Shown here piece after piece: positions 25,508 through 33,430 of a stretch of DNA of 33,430 bases. The notes beneath the pieces are model-generated. The model saw only the letters and a program-made list of their open reading frames with translations, was not told where the DNA came from and made no database searches. Source of the stretch: an uncultured Lentisphaerota bacterium (GTDB taxonomy: Bacteria; Verrucomicrobiota; Kiritimatiellia; CAIQIC01); assembly GCA_903889245.1 (NCBI GenBank), contig CAISWQ010000112.1, positions 1-33,430 of the forward strand. The letters run 5' to 3'. The position numbers and the translations under genes are program-made. Numbering within the stretch: position 1 is the stretch's first letter; the number at the start of each line of letters is the position of its first letter.

Positions 25508-28500
25508 GTGAAAAATCTGATGCGTGGCCATAAGCTGCTGGCGATCTTCCTGCTGACAAATTTGATGCTGGCGCCCACACGAGCACAACAGACCAGTTCC
25601 TGGATACTCAATGCCAACGGCGCTTGGACCAACACCGCCGCGTGGGATACTGCGGCTTACGCAGATGGGGCCACGGCCATTGCCTATATCACCAACAATA
25701 TCAGCGCCAACCGTATCATCACCAACGATGTGCTGATCACGCTGGGCCAGCTTTGGATTGGCGACGCCAGCGGAACGAGCACCTTCACCATTTCCAATAC
25801 GGCCAGTGGCAACCTTGTGTTCAGCAATGGCGGCAGCAGTGCGGTCATCAACAAATATAGCGGCGGCAACGATGCGATCTTTGGCAACCTCATTCTCAAC
25901 GACAACCTGATCGTCACGAACACCACGGCCTACACGCTGACCATCAACGGCATAATCTCCAACTCCATCGCGGGCAAATCGTTGACCAAGGCGGGGACGG
26001 GTGTGCTGGTGTTGAATTCCACAAACACCTATAGCGGTCCGACGTATGTCAATGACGGCGTGTTGCGGCTGATGCGCAGCGAGTGGATCAACACCAGCGC
26101 GTTGCAGATCAACAATGGCGTGGTGGAAATTTGCAGCAACGATTTCTCCCGGTGGGGCGGCATCACGGCCGGTCGTGTGCAGATCACGGGCGGCGTGAGC
26201 GGTTTTAGCGTCAACGGGAACGCCGATCGCAACGTCTATTTCGGGACCAGTTCAGCCACTTTGTTAAACATTGTCTGGGGCACCAACTGGTTCAACCCTG
26301 ATGTTTTTGTGCTACAGGCCTCCACGGCAAATAAAAACCTGTTTTTCAAGAACAGCATTGATCTCAATGGCCAGGACCGCGAGATTGATGTGCTGAAAGC
26401 TGCCAACTCCAGTTATGCCCGTCTAGATGGGTTCCTTGTTAACAACGCCAGCACGGCGGCCGGTCTGATCAAGGGTGGCCCCGGCCTGCTGATTCTGAAC
26501 AACACCAATACATACAACGGAGCCACCACCATCAACGGCGGCGTGTTGCGTATCAACAATCCCTGCGCCTTGACTCCCGGCAACCTCGTTTTGAGCAATG
26601 GCACCATCGAATTCGCCGTGGATCTCCCCGATGTCAACCGCGGACTCGGCACCGGATCGAATCAGATTCAGATCATTGCAGGCGGCACCAACGGCTTCAG
26701 CGCCGTCACCGGTCCGCGCACCATCAATATCGGCGGCAATGCCGAGACGCTGGTCTGGGGCAGCGCCGGCTTCGATCCCGCCGCCCTGACCCTCAATGAC
26801 AGCAGCGGCAATATCCGGTTGTTCCTTGCGAACGGCCTTGATCTCAAGGGCGCTGACCGCAGCATCTTCGCTAACGGCAGCTCAACCGGTCCCGCCATCA
26901 TCCTCGGCGTGGTGACCAACAGCAGCGGCACGGCCGGTTTGATCAAGAGTGGTGCCGGTATCTTGCAGGTGATGGGCAGCAATTATGTCTATAACGGGCC
27001 CACGGTTATCACCGCCGGTACGCTCAAACTCGGCGACAACTGGACCAGCAACGGTTATTTACCCGCTACGGTCATCACCAATAACGCCACGCTGCTCGTT
27101 GCCGGCCCTTATGACCAGACGATTAGCCAACCGATGATAGGCACCGGCAGTCTGACCAAGAACAACCAAGTCACCGTCACCCTCACGGGCAGTAACAGCT
27201 ATTCCGGCAATACCACTGTCAATGCCGGCACCTTGCTGCTCGACTTCTCTGAGGCAGGTGCACCACTCACGAACCTCGCCGGAGCCTCGGCGATGATCAC
27301 CGGCGGCGGTACGTTCTATATTAAGGGTAGCGGCAGCAGTGGCGTCACCAACAGCCAGAATTTCAAGAGTACAACCATCAACAACACGCTCGGCCAGCTC
27401 GTGGTGGACAACAACGGCGGCGGCACGGTCAACGTCACTCTCGGAGCCATCACCCGCAATGCCGGAGGCGCACTGGACATCACGCTGCCCAGCGATGGCA
27501 GGATTACGACCACCACCGCAAATAACAACGGCATCGTCGGCAACTATTTTATCACCATCGGCGGGCGTGACTGGGCCACGGCCACCGGTTCCAGCCCCTA
27601 TACCATCACCAATTATACGGCGTACACTACGCTGGCCGGCGTAGGACCAACTATCGCGGACGGCACCACACAAAACATCCTCATTAACAGTACCAGCAGC
27701 AGCGACATCACGCTCGCCGCTGTCACCACGAAGGTCAATTCCATCGCGATGCAGGACACCTCGGCCCGGACCATTGACACAGCGGGACAGACCCTGCTGT
27801 TACCCACCCTCGGCGGCATTTTGATGTCGCCAGATGCCGGTGAGCTTACCATCGGCACCGCTGCCTCGCCGGGCAACCTGCTGGCGGGTGGTGCAACTAT
27901 CAATACAAAGGGCGAGGTGCTGATTTTGAACAACAGCACTAATGATTTGATTATCAATAGCGCGATCGTCAACAACGGCGGCACCGGCACAAACACGGTT
28001 GCCTTCGATGGCACCGGCGTGGTGAAACTGATGGGGGCCAATAACTATTCCGGTGTCACCTACGTCAACAAGGGCACGGTGATTTTTACCAATAATACCG
28101 GCAGCACGTTGGGGAATGCCATCAGAGTCAACGATGGCGTTGTGCGGATAGATGCGCCTGTTAGTGTGGTGGGGTTTGATGTGGGCGGTGACTCATCGGG
28201 GAGTCGTGGCATTGCTTATATCACCACCAACTTGTCCAGCTCCGCCAATCTTCGCATAGGCATCAACGATGGCAGCACGGCAGACGGCGCCATTTTCCAG
28301 AGTGGCGGCACCGTCGCATTGTCTGGCGGATCGATCTATATCGCCGACGCTTATCCTGGTTATGGCTACTATAATTTATCTGGTGGCACGTTCGTCAACA
28401 ACGCCGGCATTATGGTTGTCGCCAATCGCGGCAATGGTGTGATGGACATTACTGGCGGAGTTGCAGGTCCTAATGGTGGTCAGTTTGTTATTGGCAGTGA

Positions 28501-31500
28501 TCGCGGCGGCATGGGCGTCGTCACCGTTAGCGGTGGCATGCTCTATGCCGGTACTGGTGCCAACCGGATCTACATGGGCAATCAGTACTATGGCGGCAAT
28601 TATGCCGTCCTCACAGTCATGGGCAGTGGTTACGTGGATGCCGCGACCAACGATGTCGCCAAGGGCCTCGATTTGATGAACGCTGCCGGCAATACCAGCA
28701 TCGTCAACCTCAATTCGGGCGGCACCATCTACGCCAACCGCATCTATGCCAACAATCCCGCCGGCACCTCCGTGTTCAACTTCAACGGCGGCACGCTCAT
28801 CGCCGCCGACGGCACAACGCAGGGCACCAACTTCCTGCAGGGTTTGGCGGCGGCCTATATTCAACCTGGCGGCGCAATCATTGATAGCAGCAACAAGGAC
28901 CTCACCATCAATCAGGCGCTGCTCGCCCCGACGGGCTATGTCGTGACCAATATTTCGCTGACCAGCAATGGCGGCGGCTACATCGGACCGCCGCTCGTCC
29001 AGATCACCGGCGGCAGCGGCGTCGGCGCCACCGCCATCGCGCAGATAGATTTTGCCACCGGCCAGCTCACCAACATTCTCATGACGAGCTATGGTTCCGG
29101 CTATTTGAGCAACGACACGTTGACCGTCAGCTTGCTCGGTGGCGGCTTCACCAACCCCGCGACCCTCGGCACGATTTCCTGGGCGCCGGCCGATACCTCC
29201 GGCGGGTTCACCAAGAACGGTGGCGGCATGCTGGTGCTGGCCGGAACCAACACGTTCACCGGCAACATCAACGTCAATGCTGGCTTCCTCGACCTCGTCT
29301 ACGCCGCGCCCGGCGCCACGAACATCACCCTCGCAGCGGGTGCCGGGATGGGCTTTGGAATCGGCGGCGGCAACCAACTCGCGGTCTCGGACGTCAGCAA
29401 CCTGCTCGCGACGAAGTTTGCGGCTGACAATTCGTTCGGCCTCGATTCCAGCGCTGGCCATGTCACCTATCCCAATGTCATTGGAGGTATCTCCAACTTC
29501 TTCAAGCTGGGCGACAACACCCTGACGTTATCGGCCACCAACACCTTCAGCGGCGATGTCTATGTTCTCGGCGGCGCGCTCAATGCCGAGTGGGGTGCGG
29601 GCCTGCCCAACACGGCCAACCTGATCATGACCAACGGCGCGTGGGAAACCGCCAGCGGACTCGTCACCAACTGGGGCACGGGTGCGGGCCAATTCCAGAT
29701 CCCCAATGGGGCCGGCGGGTTTAGTGCCTATAACGAACCATTGACGGTCAACCTCGGCGGCGATGGTCAGACCTTGGTCATGGGCGGCACCAATCTTTTC
29801 AATCCCAGCACGCTCATCCTTCAAGCCGCCTCTGCCAACACCAATCTCACCCTCGTAAATCCGATTGACCTCAATGCCAGCATCCTCACCATCGCCGTGA
29901 ATGCTGATACAGCCTATCTCGCCGGCGGGTTGACGAACAGCCAGCCGCTCATGCCGGCCGGACTGGTGAAGACAGGTTCCGGAACGCTGGTGTTGAGCAA
30001 TGAGAATGCCTACCTGAACTTACAGGCCAACCCCGGCTTGAGCGTGCGGCAGGGGACACTCCTGATGACCGCAGGCGCCATCCAAAGCCAGAACCCCTCA
30101 AATTTTAACGACTATGTCGGCCAGAATGCTGGTGACGATGGCACCCTGATCCTTGCAGGCAGCAGCACCTACACGCGCAGTAACAACTATCTGTACGTGG
30201 GCAATGCTTCAGGCAGCCGGGGTACGTTCATTGTCCAAGACAATGCAAGGTTCTGGGGGAATTATCGCCTCACATTGGGTAACTCTTCATATAGCACCGG
30301 CACTATTTATCAGACCAGTGGTGATGTCATTTTGGGCAATGACATCACGATCGGCAACTCTGGCATAGGCACCTACTATCATTACGCTGGCGGACTTACC
30401 AATAGCGGCGGCTACCTTTATGTTGGTGGCAGCCTTGGGGGCGTGGGTACGATGTATCAGTATGGCGGGACGGTGTACGATCAAGGCAACTTTTACTTGG
30501 GAAACAACATCGGTGCTGCTGGTATTTGGATTCAGACGAACGGGACTGTCACGGCAAACGGCAGCACCTATATTGGTAACACTGGTTATGGGCGGCTGGA
30601 GATCAGCGGCGGCAGCATGACCAACAACAACGTCCTCTATGTAGGCACCAGTGACGGCGGTCGGGGCACGATTCTGCTGTCCGGTAGCGGCGTCATGTAC
30701 GGCAACAACGTCACGAGGATGGGCGTTACCTCCAACTCGTTTGGCGCCATCTATCAAATTGGCGGCATTGCCCGCGGGACAGAAATGCAGTTGGGCTATA
30801 ACGGTGGGGGCTACGGCTATCTCGAGATGGCCGGCGGCATGCGTACCAACTCAAGTTGGATCTGGGTGGGCCGTGGTGGCACGGGCGTGTACTACTTGGA
30901 TGGTGGCACCAACCTTGTAACCGGCAGCGGTATGTTGCTGAATTCTGGTGATATCAGCGGCGAAGGCCGGGGCGTTGTCTACGTCACGGATGGCGTCTAC
31001 ACCAGCGGCGCTCCCATCATCATGGGCTATAACAATGCACCCAGCGGCAATGGTCGCGGCGAATTCAACCTCACCGGCAACGGCAGTGTGCTGCTCAATA
31101 GCTATCTCCAGATGAACAGGGCCGGCTCCGCCAATCCGGATGTCTCCACCAACATCTTTAACCTCAACGGCGGCACGCTGCGCGCCACCTATATCAACAA
31201 AGGCACGACGGGCGGTCAGAGCATCTTCAATTTCAATGGCGGCACACTGCTGGCTGGCGGTTCCAGCGCAACGTTCATGCAGGGTCTCGATGCCGCCTAT
31301 GTGTACGGGGGTGGTGCAGTCATTGATACCGTCGGCAATACCATCACCATTGGACAGGATCTGTTGGAGCCATCCGGTCAGGGCGTTACGGCGCTTCCCC
31401 CGTGGGGTGGCACGCTGACCGGCTATATCGGCGCGCCTGTCGTAGACATCACGGGCGGCAGCGGCTTCGGCGCGACGGCCATCGCACAGTTCGACTACAA

Positions 31501-33430
31501 CACCGGCAGCGTCACCGGCCTCGTGATCACCAGTTCCGGCAGCGGTTACGCGCCCGGCGATACGGTCACCGTGACACTTTTGAGCGGCGGTGCAAATACA
31601 AACGTTGTACTCGGGACCGCAACAATCGGCGCCGTGTTCACCGGAGGTGGCCTGACCAAGCTCGGTAATGGCACCCTGACGCTCATGGGCGTGAATACAT
31701 ATTCCGGCGCAACCGTGGTTAATGCCGGCACATTGGCCGTGACTAACGACTCCGCCTTGGGTGCATCTGGCGCCGACTTGTCGCTCAACGGCGGTACGTT
31801 GTCCATCACCAACGACCTGACCTTGAACAACCGCAACATCACCCTCTCGGGAGTCAACACCCTCACGATTGCCGGCAGTTCTTCCCTGACGGTCACCAAC
31901 ACTCTCAGCGGCACTGGCACGCTGACCAAGAATGGCAGTGGCACCCTGACATTGAATGGACTTACCACGGGTATGAGCAACCTCGTCATCAACACGGGCA
32001 ATACAATCAATAACGGCGCGATGACGCTCACCAATGGCGGCGGCAATGTCGGCCTCCAAATCCAGAACAGCAGTGTGTTCAGCAACAGCGGCGTCATCAA
32101 CATGACCGCCAGCAAGCTGCAGCTTTATAACAGCGCGGTGGTGGACAACACCGGCAGCATCACCAACAGCCAGGGCATTGTGCTCTGCGAAAGCGGCAAC
32201 CAGACCAACACCACCCTGAACAATTATAGCGGCGGCAGCATCTATATGCCGGCTGGTTCGTTCTACGGCGGCATCTATGGCACCGGCACGGTCAACAATC
32301 TGGGTGGAACGATAACCTTGAATGGTTCAGCCAATATGTGGCTGGGCGGCGGCAATGCGGCAGGTGGCAAGACGAATGCCATCGGTACCTTGAATATCGA
32401 GTCCGGCTTGGTGCAGTTCAACAGCAGCGGCAGCTTCCGTCTGGGCAACAACGATACCAACTCCACCGGCGTCCTTAACCTCAACGGCGGCACACTGGAG
32501 GTGAACCAGCCGATGCTGAAGGGCACTGGGCCGGGCGCACAGGGCTTCTTTAACTTCAATGGCGGCTTGCTGGTCGGCACCGCCAATGACGTGACCTTGT
32601 TGGGTAGTGATTTGACCTCCGTGACAGTTCAGTCCAACGGTGCGCGGATTTCGTTGGCCGCCGGCATCACCAACACTATTAGCGCAGCCCTCGCCGATGG
32701 CGGGGGCGGTGGCGGACTGACCAAATTGGGTGCCGGTACGCTGTGGCTTTCCGGTACTAGCACCTATACTGGCGAAACGGTCATTAGTAACGGAACAATC
32801 CAGATCGGCGTTGACAACGCCTTGCCAGTCACCACCCGTGTTTACGCTGATAACGCTGGCACTTTCGACCTCGCCGGTCTCAACCAGACGGTCGCCGGGA
32901 TCAACGGCTCCAGCGGCACGATCAACGACTCGGTCGGTGGCGGCCTTCTGACGGTGAACTTCTCCGCCAGTCACAGCTTCCTTGGCAGGCTGACCGGCCC
33001 GGGCAACCTGACGCTGACCGGTGGCGGCACCATGAACCTGATCGGCACGAACAGCTTCAGCGGTGCGACAATCGTCAGCAACGCCAGCCTGTACGTCAAC
33101 GGCCTGCACAACGGCGGTGTGATCACCGTCATCAGCAACGGCCTCGTCGGCGGCAGCGGCCCGATCAGCACGCTCTACGTCAATAACGGCGGCACCTACG
33201 CGCCGGGCAACAGCATCGCGACGCAGTACGTGGCCAGCCTGACGCTGACCAACGCCGGCGTGCTGGAGATGGAGCTCGGCAGTGGTGCGCAGGTCAACGA
33301 CCGGACCATCGTGACGAATGCGCTGACGATCTCCGGCGGCCAGGTGCAGTTGAGTCTGGCGACCTACAGCTTCGTGCAGGGCAGCGACTACACGCTGGTG
33401 GTCTGGGGTGGCGCCGCGGGCTTCAACCCG
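25508..33430 (+). CDS. Giant secreted beta-strand-repeat protein, 3-prime end cut by window
   Basis: An open frame of 2641 codons runs unbroken from GTG 25508 to the last base. The signal peptide is at about 1-27 (KLLAIFLLTNLMLAPTRAQ). The GTG start is favoured by TAAGG about 6 nt upstream; ATG 25520 is an alternative. The body is Asn/Thr/Gly-rich beta-helix sequence with many autotransporter-type strands (GGLTKLGNGTLTLMGVNTYSGATVVNAGTL type). A module of about 160 residues occurs twice (about 1089-1252 and 1906-2067), marked by FNFNGGTL and VGATAIAQ or FGATAIAQ. About 1551-1872 is a separate tandem array of short rungs with YVGN, YIGN or YLGN and GG turns. The visible end, GGTYAPGNSIATQYV and onward, resembles the C-terminal cap of giant protein 1, so perhaps only 50-150 residues are missing. 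Function is inferred as a surface or matrix protein. Confidence 0.9.
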   Translation, partial: MKNLMRGHKLLAIFLLTNLMLAPTRAQQTSSWILNANGAWTNTAAWDTAAYADGATAIAYITNNISANRIITNDVLITLGQLWIGDASGTSTFTISNTASGNLVFSNGGSSAVINKYSGGNDAIFGNLILNDNLIVTNTTAYTLTINGIISNSIAGKSLTKAGTGVLVLNSTNTYSGPTYVNDGVLRLMRSEWINTSALQINNGVVEICSNDFSRWGGITAGRVQITGGVSGFSVNGNADRNVYFGTSSATLLNIVWGTNWFNPDVFVLQASTANKNLFFKNSIDLNGQDREIDVLKAANSSYARLDGFLVNNASTAAGLIKGGPGLLILNNTNTYNGATTINGGVLRINNPCALTPGNLVLSNGTIEFAVDLPDVNRGLGTGSNQIQIIAGGTNGFSAVTGPRTINIGGNAETLVWGSAGFDPAALTLNDSSGNIRLFLANGLDLKGADRSIFANGSSTGPAIILGVVTNSSGTAGLIKSGAGILQVMGSNYVYNGPTVITAGTLKLGDNWTSNGYLPATVITNNATLLVAGPYDQTISQPMIGTGSLTKNNQVTVTLTGSNSYSGNTTVNAGTLLLDFSEAGAPLTNLAGASAMITGGGTFYIKGSGSSGVTNSQNFKSTTINNTLGQLVVDNNGGGTVNVTLGAITRNAGGALDITLPSDGRITTTTANNNGIVGNYFITIGGRDWATATGSSPYTITNYTAYTTLAGVGPTIADGTTQNILINSTSSSDITLAAVTTKVNSIAMQDTSARTIDTAGQTLLLPTLGGILMSPDAGELTIGTAASPGNLLAGGATINTKGEVLILNNSTNDLIINSAIVNNGGTGTNTVAFDGTGVVKLMGANNYSGVTYVNKGTVIFTNNTGSTLGNAIRVNDGVVRIDAPVSVVGFDVGGDSSGSRGIAYITTNLSSSANLRIGINDGSTADGAIFQSGGTVALSGGSIYIADAYPGYGYYNLSGGTFVNNAGIMVVANRGNGVMDITGGVAGPNGGQFVIGSDRGGMGVVTVSGGMLYAGTGANRIYMGNQYYGGNYAVLTVMGSGYVDAATNDVAKGLDLMNAAGNTSIVNLNSGGTIYANRIYANNPAGTSVFNFNGGTLIAADGTTQGTNFLQGLAAAYIQPGGAIIDSSNKDLTINQALLAPTGYVVTNISLTSNGGGYIGPPLVQITGGSGVGATAIAQIDFATGQLTNILMTSYGSGYLSNDTLTVSLLGGGFTNPATLGTISWAPADTSGGFTKNGGGMLVLAGTNTFTGNINVNAGFLDLVYAAPGATNITLAAGAGMGFGIGGGNQLAVSDVSNLLATKFAADNSFGLDSSAGHVTYPNVIGGISNFFKLGDNTLTLSATNTFSGDVYVLGGALNAEWGAGLPNTANLIMTNGAWETASGLVTNWGTGAGQFQIPNGAGGFSAYNEPLTVNLGGDGQTLVMGGTNLFNPSTLILQAASANTNLTLVNPIDLNASILTIAVNADTAYLAGGLTNSQPLMPAGLVKTGSGTLVLSNENAYLNLQANPGLSVRQGTLLMTAGAIQSQNPSNFNDYVGQNAGDDGTLILAGSSTYTRSNNYLYVGNASGSRGTFIVQDNARFWGNYRLTLGNSSYSTGTIYQTSGDVILGNDITIGNSGIGTYYHYAGGLTNSGGYLYVGGSLGGVGTMYQYGGTVYDQGNFYLGNNIGAAGIWIQTNGTVTANGSTYIGNTGYGRLEISGGSMTNNNVLYVGTSDGGRGTILLSGSGVMYGNNVTRMGVTSNSFGAIYQIGGIARGTEMQLGYNGGGYGYLEMAGGMRTNSSWIWVGRGGTGVYYLDGGTNLVTGSGMLLNSGDISGEGRGVVYVTDGVYTSGAPIIMGYNNAPSGNGRGEFNLTGNGSVLLNSYLQMNRAGSANPDVSTNIFNLNGGTLRATYINKGTTGGQSIFNFNGGTLLAGGSSATFMQGLDAAYVYGGGAVIDTVGNTITIGQDLLEPSGQGVTALPPWGGTLTGYIGAPVVDITGGSGFGATAIAQFDYNTGSVTGLVITSSGSGYAPGDTVTVTLLSGGANTNVVLGTATIGAVFTGGGLTKLGNGTLTLMGVNTYSGATVVNAGTLAVTNDSALGASGADLSLNGGTLSITNDLTLNNRNITLSGVNTLTIAGSSSLTVTNTLSGTGTLTKNGSGTLTLNGLTTGMSNLVINTGNTINNGAMTLTNGGGNVGLQIQNSSVFSNSGVINMTASKLQLYNSAVVDNTGSITNSQGIVLCESGNQTNTTLNNYSGGSIYMPAGSFYGGIYGTGTVNNLGGTITLNGSANMWLGGGNAAGGKTNAIGTLNIESGLVQFNSSGSFRLGNNDTNSTGVLNLNGGTLEVNQPMLKGTGPGAQGFFNFNGGLLVGTANDVTLLGSDLTSVTVQSNGARISLAAGITNTISAALADGGGGGGLTKLGAGTLWLSGTSTYTGETVISNGTIQIGVDNALPVTTRVYADNAGTFDLAGLNQTVAGINGSSGTINDSVGGGLLTVNFSASHSFLGRLTGPGNLTLTGGGTMNLIGTNSFSGATIVSNASLYVNGLHNGGVITVISNGLVGGSGPISTLYVNNGGTYAPGNSIATQYVASLTLTNAGVLEMELGSGAQVNDRTIVTNALTISGGQVQLSLATYSFVQGSDYTLVVWGGAAGFNP

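Noticed and set aside
25508..33430. Possibility that the right end is a decayed or frameshifted gene with only short fragments
   Set aside because: Frame 25508 stays open to the last base and its translation keeps repeat motifs in phase at both ends; the short frames listed in other phases are shadows.

Overview
The window looks like part of the chromosome of a high-GC Gram-negative bacterium of the PVC group, most likely Kiritimatiellota, Lentisphaerota or Verrucomicrobiota. The reasons are a split two-subunit glycine decarboxylase, lipoproteins and outer-membrane efflux parts, OpgG, a secreted heparinase-type lyase, and very large Asn/Thr/Gly-rich proteins built of autotransporter-type beta-strand repeats, one with a PEP-CTERM-like tail. 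The phylum is an inference from gene content only. No rRNA, tRNA, CRISPR array, phage or transposase gene was found.

Layout. (1) 177-5793, minus strand: gcvPA, a GxxExxY gene on a small inverted-repeat element, gcvPB, a LamG protein and an M48 lipoprotein protease, apparently one transcription unit. (2) 5951-9338: a DUF1015 protein and an IspD-like protein that has lost its catalytic residues run rightward. A small membrane-anchored protein and signal peptidase I run leftward, and acylphosphatase runs rightward. (3) 9339-13357: a repeat-rich gap, then a secreted heparinase II/III-family lyase and a secreted alpha/beta hydrolase, probably a polysaccharide-degrading pair. (4) 13505-18640, minus strand: a small lipoprotein and a MacB/MacA/TolC-type tripartite efflux set (tolC-macA-macB order). 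(5) 18759-20992: opgG with an overlapping unknown membrane-anchored protein and no opgH. (6) 21231 to the end: two huge secreted beta-strand-repeat proteins, the second open through the right edge (2641 codons visible).

The most unusual content is the repeats. Eighteen short palindromes of the type TTTCCAAGGCTTGGAAA lie in six clusters. Within every cluster their centres are 31 or 32 bp apart (one gap of 53), as if phased to three DNA helical turns. Five clusters are intergenic and one is translated inside the MacB linker. A second repeat of 87 bp, 92 percent identical, is translated in the same frame in the MacB linker and in the unknown protein after OpgG. A third family (two-hairpin GTAGC...GCTAC elements) brackets the small lipoprotein gene. 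A 21-bp, ten-unit minisatellite lies upstream of the heparinase gene. The two giant-protein genes share a conserved 46-bp element that directly follows a palindrome cluster, which suggests common control.

Functional reading: envelope and surface biology dominates (efflux, periplasmic glucan, protein secretion and processing, lipoproteins, surface beta-helix proteins, polysaccharide breakdown), with glycine cleavage as the one clear central-metabolism operon.
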